Source: Leptothrix cholodnii SP-6 (lineage in GTDB: Bacteria; Pseudomonadota; Gammaproteobacteria; Burkholderiales; Burkholderiaceae_C). Taken from it: 64,000 nt of DNA. Below, piece after piece: positions 19,104-31,446 of this stretch (position 1 is its first letter; the number at the start of each line of letters is the position of its first letter). Made by a program: the position numbers and the translations under genes. A model generated the notes under the pieces. It was not told where the DNA came from and did not search any database. It was given only the letters and a program-made list of their open reading frames with translations. The DNA lies in the NCBI RefSeq assembly GCF_000019785.1, contig NC_010524.1:620001-684000 (forward strand), read 5' to 3'.

Positions 19104-19880
19104 CACCACGTTCGCGCTGTAAGTGTTTGATTTGTCTGAGTTTAACGGCGGTGTATCACCGCCGTGCCGAAGTGGCCGCCGGGCAAGCCCTAAGGGCTTC
19201 GAGGTGAGCCGAGCAGATGAATCGAGCGCCTGCAGTTTCTGACGCGGTGCCGGCCCCGATGGCGTGCACACGGTGCATGTCGTTTCGGCCGGCTTACGCT
19301 GATGCAGTGCGACGCGTCTGGCATGGTGCCGGCTCCCAAGGTGAGTTGGCGGATGCGAGTGCGGCGCGCCAGAGACTTCGCAGTCTGAACCCCACGTCAA
19401 GGTTTTCAAGACTGCAGCATCCGTCCGACAGGGGCGCCCGGCAGATTGCCGCGCCCCTGTTTTGATGGTGCTGCAGTTTGTGTTGCGACAACAGACGCCA
19501 TCCCATGGCCGAACCCTTCCATCCCCGTCCCTCGCCGACCGGACGCGCCTTGCGCGCCGGGTCGAGCTGCGCGCTCGCTGCGCGTGGTGGAGGCGTGGGG
19601 GCCGTGCCCTGCCTGTCCGATGGACGGCATCACGGCGAGCCGGATTGGGCCGAATCGGGGTCTGTCTTGTCTGCACGCGCGCCAACGCTGCGCTGCTGAG
19701 GCTTCCCCGCCTCGCACAGGCCCTCTCGTGGGGCCGCCACGCGCAGTCCAGGGCGATTCCTTCTCGGGCGGGCTGCGCTGTTCTCAGGCATCAAACAGGG
19801 GTTGTTCGCGGGTTCCGGCCTGCGAGCGACTGTTTGCATGACTCTGCTGCCGCGATGCGGAGCAGGTACGAGGAGAACGC
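19104..19880 (+). other. rne: Long rne leader region with hairpins
   Basis: About 780 bp lie between the rluC start region and rne, and no credible gene is seen on either strand. The features are a perfect hairpin ACGGCGGTG-TAT-CACCGCCGT (19145-19165), a second one from CAGTCTGAACC (19381) to GGTTTTCAAGACTG (ending 19414), and a terminator-like hairpin at 19429-19463. Open frames across the region (for example 19217-19465) lack Shine-Dalgarno sites and recognisable products. I interpret it as the 5' untranslated leader of rne, with GAGGAGA 4-10 nt before the ATG. Confidence 0.5.
19429..19463 (+). terminator. Terminator-like hairpin inside rne leader
   Basis: CAGGGGCGC pairs with GCGCCCCTG across a 13-nt loop and is followed directly by TTTT. 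It lies about 330-360 nt after the candidate rne transcription start and about 420 nt before the rne ATG. It could end an independent small RNA or act as an attenuator of rne. Confidence 0.55.
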
Positions 19881-22800
19881 ATGAAACGCATGCTGATCAA
19901 TGCCACGCAGCCCGAAGAGCGGCGCCTGGCGATCGTCGATGGCCAGAAACTGCTCGATTTCGAGACCGAGATCGAGGGCCGCGAACAGCGCAAGGGCAAC
20001 ATCTACAAGGCCGTCGTCACCCGCGTCGAGCCTTCGCTGGAGGCCTGTTTCGTCGATTACGGCGAAGACCGCCACGGTTTCCTGCCGTTCAAGGAAATCT
20101 CGCGCAGCTATTTCAAGGAAGGCGTCAGCGTCCGCGACGCCAAGATTTCCGACGTCATTTCCAACGGCCAGGAACTGCTGGTCCAGGTCGAAAAAGAAGA
20201 GCGCGGCAACAAGGGCGCGGCGCTGACCACCTTCGTGTCGCTGGCCGGCCGCTACCTGGTGCTGATGCCCAACAACCCGCGCGGCGGCGGCGTCAGCCGG
20301 CGCATCGAGGGCGAGCAGCGCGAAGAGCTCAAGGAAAACCTCGAGCAGCTCGACTACCCCAAGGGCATGAGCCTGATCGCGCGCACCGCCGGCATCGGCC
20401 GCAGTGCCGAAGAGCTGCAGTGGGACCTGAACTACATGCTCAAGCTCTGGACCGCGATCGACGACGCGTCCAAGGGTGGCCGCGGTGCGTTCCTGATCTA
20501 CCAGGAGTCGTCGCTGGTGATCCGTGCGATCCGCGACTACTTCAGCGCCGACATCGGCGAGATCCTGATCGACACCGACGACATCTTCGAGCAGGCGCGT
20601 CAGTTCATGCTGCACGTGATGCCCGACACGGCCAACCGCGTGAAGCGGTATCGCGACGATGCGCCGCTGTTCAGCCGCTTCCAGATCGAGCACCAGATCG
20701 AGACCGCGTTCTCGCGCACGGTGCACCTGCCGTCGGGCGGCGCGATCGTGATCGACCACACCGAGGCGCTGGTCGCCGTCGACGTCAACTCGGCGCGCGC
20801 CACCCGCGGCGGTGACATCGAGGAAACCGCCACCCGCACCAACCTCGAAGCCGCCGACGAGATCGCGCGCCAGTGCCGCCTGCGTGACCTGGGCGGCCTG
20901 ATCGTGGTCGACTTCATCGACATGGAGGAGAGCAAGAACCGCCGCGAGGTCGAGACCCGGCTGCGCGACGCGCTGCGCACCGACCGTGCCCGCGTGCAGT
21001 TCAGCTCGATCAGCAAGTTCGGCCTGCTCGAACTCAGCCGCCAGCGCCTGCGCCCGGCGCTCAGCGAAGGCAACCACATCACCTGCCCGCGCTGCAACGG
21101 CACCGGCCACATCCGCGACACCGAATCTTCCGCGCTGCAGATCCTGCGCATCATCCAGGAAGAGTCGATGAAGGAAGGCACGGCGGCGGTCCACGTGCAG
21201 GTGCCGGTCGAGGTGACCAGCTTCCTGCTCAACGAGAAGCGCACCGAGATCACCAAGATCGAGTTGAAGCAGCGCACCACCGTGCTGCTGGTGCCCAACA
21301 AGCACCTCGAGACGCCCAACTACAAGCTCGAACGCCTGCGCCACGACGATCCGCGGCTGGAGAACATCCAGGCCAGCTACACGATGATCGAGGAGCCGGA
21401 AGACGAAGTCGGCATCACCCGTCGCGAGAAGCTCAAGGCCAAGCAGGAGCCGCTGATCAAGGGCGTGCTGCCCGATCAGCCCGCGCCGGTGGCCGCGCCC
21501 AAGCCCGAGCCGGCGCCCGCGCCCGCACCGGTGGCCGTGGCTCGGCCCGCACCCGTTGCCGCGCCGGTCGCTGCCCCGGCCGCGCCGGCCGAAGGGGGTT
21601 TCTTCGGCTGGATCAAGAAGCTGTTCGGCGGTGGCGCGGCTGCGCCGGTCGTGGTCGCTCCCGAGCCCGTCGCGCCCCCGGTCGTCGCCAAGGAGACCAC
21701 CGGTTCGCGCGGTGAGCGCACCGAAAAGGGCGAGCGTGGCGATCGCCGCGGTGGCCGTCGTGACGGCGCCGAGCGGGGTGGCGAGCGCAACGGCAGCGGG
21801 GCCGAGCGTGGCGAGCGCGGTGGCCGTCGCGGTGAACGCAATGGCGAGCGTGGCGCTGAACGCGGTGCCGAGCGCCAGGAAGCGCGCGCCGAGGCGATCA
21901 AGCCCGAAGCGCGTGAGGGCCGCGAGAACCGCGAACCGCGCGAACCGCGCGAAGCCCGTGAGCCGCGCGAAGCCGGCGGCGAGCGTCGCCCGCGTGGCGA
22001 GTCGCGGGGTGAATCTCGTGGCGAATCACGCGGCAATGGCGAGCGCCGCGAGCGCAACGTCGAGGTCGTCGCGGGCGAGGGTGATGCCCCCGCCACGCAG
22101 CGCCCGCCGCGTGGTGAACGTCGTCCCGCTCCGGCGCCCGTCGCCGCTGTGGCCGAGGTCGACACCAGCAACCTGGCCGAAGCGGCCAACAGCGGTTTCG
22201 AGGAAACCCAGCCCGGTTCGACCGACGGCAGCGACGCGGCCAACGCCGAGCGCGACGGCCGCCGTCGCCGCCGTGGTGGTCGAGGTGGCCGCCGTGACCG
22301 CGAAGAGCAGCGTCCGGAAGGCGCCGAAGGCCTGAGCACCGACGCCGTGGCACAGCCCGTCGCGGCTGCGGCTGATGCGCCGGTCGCCGTCGAAGGTGCT
22401 GTCGGCGTGTCGACCCAGGACGAAAGCGCCGCCGCACCGGTCGACGCCGAGTCGGCCGAGGCCCAGCGCGACGGCCGCCGCCGTCGCCGCGGCCGTGGTC
22501 GTGGCCGTGACGGTGTCGAGGGTGCTGACGCAACCGAAGCCGCCGAAGGCGCTGAAGTGGTCAGCGGCGTCACCGCCGCCGAGTTCAGCGAGGAGTTGCC
22601 TGCGCAAGCCGCGGTCGCTGCGCAAGCCGTGGTCGCCGAGCCGGTCGTTCAGATGGCGGTTCAGCCCGTGGCCGAGCCTGTTGCCGAGGTGCCCCCCGTG
22701 GCTGCTCCGGTGATCGCTGCGCCGGTCGTGCAACCGCCGGCGGCCGTGGTGATCGAGGCCCAGCCCGTGCCGGCGGCTTCGTTCGAGCCCGCGCCGACGG

Positions 22801-23057
22801 TGGTCGTCAAGCCCTATGCGCTGCCGCTCGACACGCTGGCCGAGATCGCACGCGGTGCCGGCCTGGAGTGGGTCAACAGCAACGCCGACAAGGTGCGCCA
22901 GGTTCAGGAGGCGATCGCCAACGAACCCAAGCCGGTGCGTGTGCCGCGCGAGATCAAGCCGGTGGTGCTGGTCGACGACGGCCCGCTGGTGCTGGTCGAG
23001 ACCCGCCGCAACCTCGGCCAGGTGCAGCTGCCGTTCGAGACCGGTTCGACGCACTGA
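19881..23057 (+). CDS. rne: Ribonuclease E
   Basis: The main endonuclease of mRNA decay and rRNA/tRNA processing, 1058 residues. The catalytic half (1 to about 510) starts [20 protein letters not shown] and contains the S1 domain ([20 protein letters not shown]). The magnesium-binding Asp residues lie around [15 protein letters not shown] and [12 protein letters not shown], and the zinc-link is CPRCNGTG (about 405). A short [11 protein letters not shown] segment (about 575) may be the amphipathic membrane anchor. The C-terminal half is disordered and Arg/Gly/Glu-rich with runs of GER and RRRR, then Ala/Pro/Val-rich, and acts as RNA-binding and degradosome scaffold. It ends in a conserved basic tail. 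Confidence 0.96.
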   Translation: MKRMLINATQPEERRLAIVDGQKLLDFETEIEGREQRKGNIYKAVVTRVEPSLEACFVDYGEDRHGFLPFKEISRSYFKEGVSVRDAKISDVISNGQELLVQVEKEERGNKGAALTTFVSLAGRYLVLMPNNPRGGGVSRRIEGEQREELKENLEQLDYPKGMSLIARTAGIGRSAEELQWDLNYMLKLWTAIDDASKGGRGAFLIYQESSLVIRAIRDYFSADIGEILIDTDDIFEQARQFMLHVMPDTANRVKRYRDDAPLFSRFQIEHQIETAFSRTVHLPSGGAIVIDHTEALVAVDVNSARATRGGDIEETATRTNLEAADEIARQCRLRDLGGLIVVDFIDMEESKNRREVETRLRDALRTDRARVQFSSISKFGLLELSRQRLRPALSEGNHITCPRCNGTGHIRDTESSALQILRIIQEESMKEGTAAVHVQVPVEVTSFLLNEKRTEITKIELKQRTTVLLVPNKHLETPNYKLERLRHDDPRLENIQASYTMIEEPEDEVGITRREKLKAKQEPLIKGVLPDQPAPVAAPKPEPAPAPAPVAVARPAPVAAPVAAPAAPAEGGFFGWIKKLFGGGAAAPVVVAPEPVAPPVVAKETTGSRGERTEKGERGDRRGGRRDGAERGGERNGSGAERGERGGRRGERNGERGAERGAERQEARAEAIKPEAREGRENREPREPREAREPREAGGERRPRGESRGESRGESRGNGERRERNVEVVAGEGDAPATQRPPRGERRPAPAPVAAVAEVDTSNLAEAANSGFEETQPGSTDGSDAANAERDGRRRRRGGRGGRRDREEQRPEGAEGLSTDAVAQPVAAAADAPVAVEGAVGVSTQDESAAAPVDAESAEAQRDGRRRRRGRGRGRDGVEGADATEAAEGAEVVSGVTAAEFSEELPAQAAVAAQAVVAEPVVQMAVQPVAEPVAEVPPVAAPVIAAPVVQPPAAVVIEAQPVPAASFEPAPTVVVKPYALPLDTLAEIARGAGLEWVNSNADKVRQVQEAIANEPKPVRVPREIKPVVLVDDGPLVLVETRRNLGQVQLPFETGSTH

Positions 23058-23098
23058 TCGTCGCGTCTGCCGCGGTTCGCTGATCCGCGGCCCCCAGT

Positions 23099-23135
23099 AA
23101 AAAGCCGCCACGGTTCGCCGTGGCGGCTTTGTCGT
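23099..23135 (+). terminator. Bidirectional terminator, rne / nagZ
   Basis: A perfect 13-bp stem, AAAGCCGCCACGG and CCGTGGCGGCTTT, around a TTCG tetraloop (23101-23130). On the minus strand the stem ends in TTTTT, and on the plus strand in TTTGTCGTTTC. It lies between the convergent rne and nagZ and can serve both. Confidence 0.92.
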
Positions 23136-23160
23136 TTCTTGTGGCGGCGGGCGCCGGGAT

Positions 23161-24264
23161 TCAGCCCGGCTCGCCGATCAGTTCCAGCGCGCGCTGGTAG
23201 GGCGCGTGGTGCATCAGCTCGTCCCACGGCAGCGGCGGGGTCTGCGGCAGCAGGGCGATGCGGCGGGTTTCGCTGTCCGGGTCGGGTCTCCATCGGCCTT
23301 GTTCGATGGCGTCGCCCAGGCCGTCGAGCAGTTCATCGACGGCCCGGCCGCCGTCGCCGAGCGACTGGTTGCACAGCAGCACCATGTCGCAGCCCGCCTC
23401 CAGCGCGAGCAGCGCGGCCTGGCTGTAGCTCAGCTCGGCGCCGCCCTGCACGTCGGGCACCGAGCGCGCCGCCGCCATGCTGAGGTCGTCGCTGAAGACG
23501 GCGCCGGTGAAGCCGAACTGGTCACGCAGGATCTCCTGCAGCCAGCGCGCCGAGAAGCCGGCCGGGCGCGCATCGACCTTCGGGTAGATCACGTGCGCCG
23601 GCATCACCGCCGTCAGGCTGCTCGACAGCCAGGCGTAGGGCAGGGCGTCGTCGGCCAGGATGGCCTTGAGCGAGCGGGTGTCGCGCGGGATGGCGACGTG
23701 GCTGTCGGCCCGGGCCCAGCCGTGGCCGGGGAAATGTTTGCCGCAGTTGCCCATGCCGGCCTGCAGCAGGCCGTGCATCAGGCTCTTGGCCAGCAGCGTG
23801 GCGACGCGGGCGTCGCGGTGCAGCGCGCGGTCGCCGATCACGTTGCTGTGCGCGTGTTCGAGGTCGAGCACCGGCGTGAAGCTGAGGTCGACCCCACAGG
23901 CGCGCAGCTCCGCCGCCAGCACGTAGCCGGTGGCGGTGGCGGCCTCGCAGGCACGCATCGCGCCGCTGCCGGGCTGGCCGCGCTCGTCGCGCATCCAGCG
24001 TTCGCCGAGCGCGCGCATCGGCGGCAGGTGGGTGAACCCGTCGGTCTTGAAGCGTTGCACCCGCCCGCCTTCGTGGTCGACGCAGATCAGCAGGTCGGGC
24101 CGCAGGTCCTTGATCTCGGCGATCAGCGTGACCAGCTGGCGGCGGTCGACCCAGTTGCGCGCAAACAGGATCAGCCCGCCGGCGAGCGGGTGCTGCAGGC
24201 GACGGCGGTCGTCGGCGTCGAGCGTGGTGCCGGCGATGTCCAGAACGACGGGGGAGTGGTTCAT
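23161..24264 (-). CDS. nagZ: Beta-N-acetylhexosaminidase, GH3
   Basis: NagZ removes GlcNAc from anhydromuropeptides in cytosolic peptidoglycan recycling. The 367-residue protein has VDHEGGRVQRF (about residues 62-72), GKHFPGHGWARADSH carrying the conserved KHFPGHG and the catalytic His loop, and FSDDLSMAA with the nucleophile Asp. It is the last gene of the long minus-strand run and begins directly before the acpS stop (TAA at 24265). Confidence 0.95.
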   Translation of the reverse strand: MNHSPVVLDIAGTTLDADDRRRLQHPLAGGLILFARNWVDRRQLVTLIAEIKDLRPDLLICVDHEGGRVQRFKTDGFTHLPPMRALGERWMRDERGQPGSGAMRACEAATATGYVLAAELRACGVDLSFTPVLDLEHAHSNVIGDRALHRDARVATLLAKSLMHGLLQAGMGNCGKHFPGHGWARADSHVAIPRDTRSLKAILADDALPYAWLSSSLTAVMPAHVIYPKVDARPAGFSARWLQEILRDQFGFTGAVFSDDLSMAAARSVPDVQGGAELSYSQAALLALEAGCDMVLLCNQSLGDGGRAVDELLDGLGDAIEQGRWRPDPDSETRRIALLPQTPPLPWDELMHHAPYQRALELIGEPG

Positions 24265-24659
24265 TTACAGACCCTGGGTTTCGACCACCACGAAACTGGT
24301 GGCGTAGTCGGTTTCGTCGGTCAGGCTGACGTGGGCGATCAGCCGGCGCTGCGCAAACCAGTCGGCCAGCGCGCCGTGCAGGTGGATCTGCGGCTGGCCG
24401 GATGGTGCGTTGAGGATCTCGCAGCTGCGCCAGCTCATCGGCTGGTGCAGGCCCAGGCCGATCGCCTTCGAGAACGCTTCCTTGGCGCTGAAGCGGGTCG
24501 CCAGATACGACAGGCCACGCGCCTCGACCTTGGCGCGGCGATAACGGAACACCTCGATCTCGCGTGGCCCCAGCACCCGCTCGGCGAAGCGGTCGCCGCG
24601 CCGCTGCAGCGTGGCGGCGATGCGGCGGATGTCGCAGATGTCGGTGCCGACGCCGTAGA

Positions 24660-24663
<4 letters not shown>
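24265..24663 (-). CDS. acpS: Holo-[acyl-carrier-protein] synthase
   Basis: AcpS transfers 4'-phosphopantetheine from CoA to apo-ACP. The 132-residue protein shows [13 protein letters not shown] (Mg-binding Asp) and [13 protein letters not shown], then [15 protein letters not shown]. The start is GTG at 24663, overlapping the pdxJ stop as GTGA, and pdxJ-acpS is a conserved pair. The longer frame upstream is a shadow of pdxJ. Confidence 0.94.
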
Positions 24664-25466
<803 letters not shown>

Positions 25467-25521
25467 CGGGTCGGCAGCGCCGCGGCGCCTGCGGGTGATG
25501 GGAGTGATGGGGACGGAAGGC

Positions 25522-26292
25522 TCAGTCGAGCAGCTGCTGGACCTCGATCATCAGCGCACGGGTGCGCAGCGCCGAGGTGCCGAGATGATAGTGAAGCAGG
25601 CCGCGCAGCTGGCTCTTCAGTTCTTGCGGTGCCGCCAGGCAGGCGCGCTGCAGGGCGGCCAGATCGCTGTCGTGCAGCGCCGCCTGCAGGGCGACCAGCG
25701 CGCTGCCGGCGATGCCGCTGTCGCGCGGGCCGGCGACGCAGACGCCCGCTTCGGCGTTCAGGCTGTGGCGGGCGTTGTCCTGCACCGGCGTCTGGGTGGC
25801 GGTGACGAGGTGGAGCTCGGGCAGCACGCCGGAGTCGGACAGCAGCCGGATCTCGAAAGCGCGCAACGCCGCGGCCACGCCGGCGTCGTCAGGCCCGCTG
25901 AGCGCGGGCAGGGTGGCGGCGTAGGCGTCGAAAAGATGCGGGTGCGGGTCTTGCCGGGCCAGGCCGCGCAGCAGGATCTCGTTGAGGTGCATGCCCGCCA
26001 GCAGCGCGGCGCCACCGGGCATCGCGCCGCCGCCGGCCCATTCGGCGCTGCGCAGCAGCTGCACTTCGGCGCCGTCCTCGATGCGCTTGCTGCCGAGGGC
26101 GATGTTCAGACGCTGGAACGGCAGCAGCACGCAGCGCAGCTGCGAGTACGGCCGCTTGGCGCCCTTGGCCACCGCCGAGATGCGGCCGAGTTCGCGCGTG
26201 AACAGCTCCAGGATCAGGCTGGATTCGCTCCAGTCGTGGTGGTGCAGCACATAGGCCCCGAGCTGGGCCGGCGCGGCACGGCGGGTCGCCAT
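25522..26292 (-). CDS. recO: DNA repair protein RecO
   Basis: RecO loads RecA onto SSB-coated DNA with RecR (RecFOR pathway). The 256-residue protein has the N-terminal OB fold (AYVLHHHDWSESSLILELFT, then GRISAVAKGAKRPYSQLR), followed by a helical domain with LNEILLRGLARQDPHPHLF. The zinc cysteines found in some RecO proteins are not evident. It starts 3 bp after the era stop, part of rnc-era-recO. Confidence 0.93.
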   Translation of the reverse strand: MATRRAAPAQLGAYVLHHHDWSESSLILELFTRELGRISAVAKGAKRPYSQLRCVLLPFQRLNIALGSKRIEDGAEVQLLRSAEWAGGGAMPGGAALLAGMHLNEILLRGLARQDPHPHLFDAYAATLPALSGPDDAGVAAALRAFEIRLLSDSGVLPELHLVTATQTPVQDNARHSLNAEAGVCVAGPRDSGIAGSALVALQAALHDSDLAALQRACLAAPQELKSQLRGLLHYHLGTSALRTRALMIEVQQLLD

Positions 26293-26295
26293 GCC

Positions 26296-27342
26296 TTATT
26301 CGTAGCCGTAGCTCTTGAGGCGCTTCTCGTCGTCGGCCCAGCCGGAGCGCACCTTGACCCACAGCTCCAGGAAGACCTTGCAGTCGCCCAGCTTCTCGAG
26401 CTCGACCCGTGCTTCAGTGCCGATGCGCTTGAGGCGCTCGCCGCCGTCGCCGATCACGATGCCCTTGTGCGAATCGCGCTCGACGATGATGGTCGCGGCG
26501 ATGCGGCGCAGCCGGCCTTCTTCTTCGTACTTGTCGATCTGCACCGTCGAGGTGTAGGGCAGCTCGTCGCCGGTGAGGCGGAAGAGTTTTTCACGGATCA
26601 GCTCGGCGGCCAGGAACTTGTCGCTGCGGTCGGTCAGCGCGTCTTCGTCGTAGTACCAGGGCTGCTCGGGCAGGTAGGGGCGCACGATGTTGAGCAGGCG
26701 CTTGGTGTCTTCTTCCTTCGTCGCCGTCAGCGGCACGAATTCGGTGAACGGGTGGCGCGCCTGCATCTGCTGCAGCCAGGGCATCAGGTCGGCGCGGCGC
26801 TGCACCATGTCGAGCTTGTTGGCCACCAGCAGCGTCGGCCGCCCGGGCGGCAGCAGCGCCAGCACCTTGGCATCGTCGGGGCCGAAGCGGCCGGCCTCGA
26901 CCACGAACAGCACCACGTCGACGTCACCCAGCACCGACTGCACCGTCTTGTTGAGGTTGCGGTTGAGCGCCGAGGTGCCGCGGTTGGTGTGGCGGGTCTG
27001 GAAGCCCGGCGTGTCGACGAACACGAACTGGGTGTCGCCGTGGGTGCAGATGCCGGTGATGCGGTGGCGCGTGGTCTGCGCCTTGCGCGAGGTGATGCTG
27101 ACCTTCTGCCCGATCAGCGTGTTGAGCAGCGTCGACTTGCCGACGTTGGGCCGACCGACGATGGCGATCAGGCCGCAGTGCGGGTTCTCGTGCACGATCG
27201 CAGCGGTCTCGTCGCCGTCGTCCTCGGGCTCGTCGGTGTCGTCGGACTCGTCCGGGTCCTCGATGTCTTCCGGTTCGTCGGACGCGTCGAGTTCGTCGGC
27301 GTCCGGTGGCAGCATGTCTTGGGGATCGATGGGGTGGGTCAT
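26296..27342 (-). CDS. era: GTPase Era
   Basis: Era binds the 3' end of 16S rRNA and assists 30S assembly. The G1 motif is [13 protein letters not shown]3 DTPGFQT and G4 NKLD, and the C-terminal KH domain has [17 protein letters not shown]. The 348-residue protein is about 45 longer than E. coli Era because of a very acidic N-terminus (residues 5-48, dense Asp/Glu runs such as [20 protein letters not shown]). It overlaps the rnc stop by 4 bp (ATGA). Confidence 0.96.
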   Translation of the reverse strand: MTHPIDPQDMLPPDADELDASDEPEDIEDPDESDDTDEPEDDGDETAAIVHENPHCGLIAIVGRPNVGKSTLLNTLIGQKVSITSRKAQTTRHRITGICTHGDTQFVFVDTPGFQTRHTNRGTSALNRNLNKTVQSVLGDVDVVLFVVEAGRFGPDDAKVLALLPPGRPTLLVANKLDMVQRRADLMPWLQQMQARHPFTEFVPLTATKEEDTKRLLNIVRPYLPEQPWYYDEDALTDRSDKFLAAELIREKLFRLTGDELPYTSTVQIDKYEEEGRLRRIAATIIVERDSHKGIVIGDGGERLKRIGTEARVELEKLGDCKVFLELWVKVRSGWADDEKRLKSYGYE

Positions 27343-28070
27343 TCGGGTGTCGAGCTGAGTTGTTCGAGCACCAGGCGCGCGGCTTCCTGTTCGGCGGCAC
27401 GGCGCGAACGGCCTTCACCACGCGCTTCGATGCCCGGGCCGGCGACGCTGCAGACGACCACGAAGGTCTGGTCATGGGCGCGGCCGCGGGTGGTTTCGAT
27501 GCGGTATTCGGGCACGCTCTGGCGACGTGCCTGGAGCCACTCCTGCAATTGGGTCTTGGCGTCCTTGGCCCAGGCCTGCGTCACGGTTTCGGACACCAGC
27601 GGTTCGAACAGCCGTCGCACCAGCGCCTGCGCGGCTTCATAACCGGCGTCGCGGTAGACCGCGCCGATCACCGCCTCCATGGCGTCGGCCAGGATCGACG
27701 GCCGCTGCGCGCCACCGGCACGCGCCTCGCCGTCGGACAGCCGCAGCACCGCCGGCAACTGCAGCGACAGCGCCAGGCGATGCAGCATGTCCTGGCGCAC
27801 CAGGTGGGCGCGCACGCGGGTCAGGTCGCCTTCGGGTGAATCGTCGAACTGGTCGAACAGCAGGTCGGAGACCGTCATGTTCAGCACCGCGTCACCGAGG
27901 AACTCGAGCCGCTCGTTGTGGTCGGCCCCGTGGCTGCGGTGCGAAACCGCGCGCAAGAGCAGGGACTGGTCACGGAAGACGTGACCGAGGCGAGCCTGAA
28001 GGGTGTCGAGCGGGTAGGTGGACAAGGTGCGGTGCGGGTGGGTTGAGGCAGCGTCAGCTCGAGCTGCCAC
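27339..28070 (-). CDS. rnc: Ribonuclease III
   Basis: RNase III cleaves double-stranded RNA in rRNA processing and sRNA regulation. The 243-residue protein has the signature [17 protein letters not shown], catalytic [12 protein letters not shown] and a C-terminal dsRNA-binding domain starting at [13 protein letters not shown] at 28070 overlaps the upstream gene by 17 bp. TTG at 28025 ([15 protein letters not shown]) matches the usual family N-terminus and may be the real start. It is coupled to era. Confidence 0.95.
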   Translation of the reverse strand: MAARADAASTHPHRTLSTYPLDTLQARLGHVFRDQSLLLRAVSHRSHGADHNERLEFLGDAVLNMTVSDLLFDQFDDSPEGDLTRVRAHLVRQDMLHRLALSLQLPAVLRLSDGEARAGGAQRPSILADAMEAVIGAVYRDAGYEAAQALVRRLFEPLVSETVTQAWAKDAKTQLQEWLQARRQSVPEYRIETTRGRAHDQTFVVVCSVAGPGIEARGEGRSRRAAEQEAARLVLEQLSSTPE

Positions 28071-28425
28071 TGTATTTGATCAGCAGGTAGACCGAACCGA
28101 ACAGTTCGATCTCCTTGTCGTAGGCGAAGCTGACGATCACGCGATCGTTGTCCTTGCGGACCTGCAGGTCCTTGCCCGAGATCGCGGTGATCGAGTACTC
28201 GATGTTCTTGTAGCGGTCGAACGCGGCGCGGATCTCCGGCACGGTGTTGCCGCCGGTGATCGCGACCTTCTCGACCGCCGTGCGGATCGTGTAGTACTCG
28301 TTGATCGTGGGCACCACACGCAGGGTGACCAGTCCGACCATCGAGATCACGATGGCCCAGAACATCAGGCCGATCAGCGTGATACCGCGTTGGGTACGCG
28401 TGTTCAGCGCTCGCATGGGGGTCAT
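28054..28425 (-). CDS. DUF4845 membrane protein
   Basis: A 123-residue protein with a short cytoplasmic N-terminus, one membrane helix (GITLIGLMFWAIVISMVGLV, about residues 14-33) and a periplasmic domain. It matches the DUF4845 proteins found between lepB and rnc in beta- and gammaproteobacteria, which resemble type IV pilin-like N-termini (TQRGITLIGL). The function is unknown. AGGAGA 7 nt ahead of the ATG at 28425 decides the start over an upstream ATG at 28458. Confidence 0.88.
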   Translation of the reverse strand: MTPMRALNTRTQRGITLIGLMFWAIVISMVGLVTLRVVPTINEYYTIRTAVEKVAITGGNTVPEIRAAFDRYKNIEYSITAISGKDLQVRKDNDRVIVSFAYDKEIELFGSVYLLIKYSGSSS

Positions 28426-28470
28426 TGCAGATCTCCTGGACATTCTCGGGTCAGGCATGGCGCCGGATTT

Positions 28471-29439
28471 TCAACGGAAAAACCCGATGCGCTTGAGGTC
28501 GCTGAAGTTCATCCAGACGAAAAAGGCCCGTCCGACGATGTTCTCATCCGGCACGAAACCCCAGTAGCGCGAATCTTCGGAGTTGTCGCGGTTGTCACCC
28601 ATCATGAAGTAGTGACCCGGCGGCACTTTGCAAGTGACGCCGTCGGAGGTGTAGCGGCAGGCCTCGGACTGCGGGAACTGGCGCCCGCGCATCGCGTAGC
28701 TCGACGGCATCTGCGGGTCGACCAGCAGGCGGTGGGTGGTCGGGCCCAGATCGGCGCGGAACTGCTTGGAGAAGGTACGGCGGTCTTCGTCGTAGTAGTC
28801 GTCGAGCTGCTCCAGCGGCACCGGCTTGCCGTTCAGGCTGAGCTTCTGGTTGATGTAGCTGATCTCGTCGCCGGGCACGCCGACCACCCGCTTGATGAAG
28901 TCGATGCTCGGGTCGACCGGGTAGCGGAACACCATCACGTCGCCGCGCTGCGGGTCGTTGATCGGGATGATCTTCTTGTTGATCACCGGCAGGCGCACGC
29001 CGTAGTGGAACTTGTTGACCAGGATGAGATCGCCGATCTCGAGCGTCGGGATCATCGAGCCCGACGGGATCTTGAACGGCTCGAACAGGAACGAGCGCAG
29101 CACGAAGACCATCAGGATCACCGGGAACAGCCCGGCGGTCCAGTCCAGCCACCAGGGTTGCGCCAGCACCTTGTGGCGCGCCTCGTCGATGTCGCCATCC
29201 ACCTTGGCGATGCCCATGCGCTGCAGGTCGGCACGCCGCAGCGTGTCTTGACGGGCCAGGTTTTCAGCGGCGGCGAGCCGACGCGGCAGGAAGTGGAAGC
29301 GCTCGGCCAGCCAGTAGGCCAGGGTCACGACGGTCAGGCAGAAGAGCAGCAGCGAGAAATTGCCACTCCACTTGCCGAGATACCAGCCCATGCCGTAGAA
29401 GACGAGGCCGGCGTACAGAATGCCAGTGAGGGTTCCCAT
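28471..29439 (-). CDS. lepB: Signal peptidase I
   Basis: LepB cleaves signal peptides of exported proteins at the periplasmic face. The 322-residue protein has two N-terminal membrane helices (about 4-22 and 28-46) and a third ahead of the catalytic region. The nucleophile Ser is in IPSGSMIPTLEIGD, the general-base Lys in DFIKRVVGVPGD, and box E is GDNRDNSEDSRYWG. It lies 16 bp after lepA, the classical lepAB arrangement. Confidence 0.96.
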   Translation of the reverse strand: MGTLTGILYAGLVFYGMGWYLGKWSGNFSLLLFCLTVVTLAYWLAERFHFLPRRLAAAENLARQDTLRRADLQRMGIAKVDGDIDEARHKVLAQPWWLDWTAGLFPVILMVFVLRSFLFEPFKIPSGSMIPTLEIGDLILVNKFHYGVRLPVINKKIIPINDPQRGDVMVFRYPVDPSIDFIKRVVGVPGDEISYINQKLSLNGKPVPLEQLDDYYDEDRRTFSKQFRADLGPTTHRLLVDPQMPSSYAMRGRQFPQSEACRYTSDGVTCKVPPGHYFMMGDNRDNSEDSRYWGFVPDENIVGRAFFVWMNFSDLKRIGFFR

Positions 29440-29455
29440 CGATGATCCGGTTCGG

Positions 29456-31264
<1,809 letters not shown>

Positions 31265-31367
31265 GGGTCGTCGAGACGCTCGGCGGCTCTAGCCACAACG
31301 GTGTCGGCAACACCTTGTCGGCTCAGATCGTGCAGCGATGTGAAGGCGCGCGGCGCCGGGGCAGAAA

Positions 31368-31402
31368 CAAAAAAAAGGCACGCCCAAGAGATGACGCGCC
31401 TT
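31368..31402 (-). terminator. Intrinsic terminator upstream of lepA
   Basis: On the minus strand, AAGGCGCG pairs with CGTGCCTT around a 12-nt loop and is followed by eight T residues. It lies about 300 bp after the mucD stop and about 105 bp before the lepA ATG, and only about 30 nt after a candidate transcription start. Confidence 0.8.
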
Positions 31403-31434
31403 CCAACAAAAAGGTATGGCAACTGCTTTGTTGG
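31369..31434 (-). ncRNA. Candidate short two-hairpin RNA / lepA leader
   Basis: A TACAAT box on the minus strand (31441-31446) would start transcription near 31434. The first 32 nt fold as CCAACAAA...TTTGTTGG (31403-31434), and the terminator hairpin follows at once. The product would be an RNA of about 66 nt with two stem-loops, or a premature-termination leader of lepA. No -35 close to consensus is visible. I do not recognise an RNA family. Confidence 0.4.
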
Positions 31435-31440
31435 GACTTT

Positions 31441-31446
31441 ATTGTA
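31441..31446 (-). promoter_or_regulatory. Candidate -10 box before lepA leader RNA
   Basis: TACAAT on the minus strand in the context GGCTACAATAAAG. The 31447-31710 stretch between it and the mucD stop is GC-rich and holds no gene I can support. Confidence 0.4.

Noticed and set aside
19217..19884. Small ORFs in the rluC-rne gap
   Set aside because: Several overlap in different frames, lack Shine-Dalgarno sites and cross the leader hairpins and terminator.
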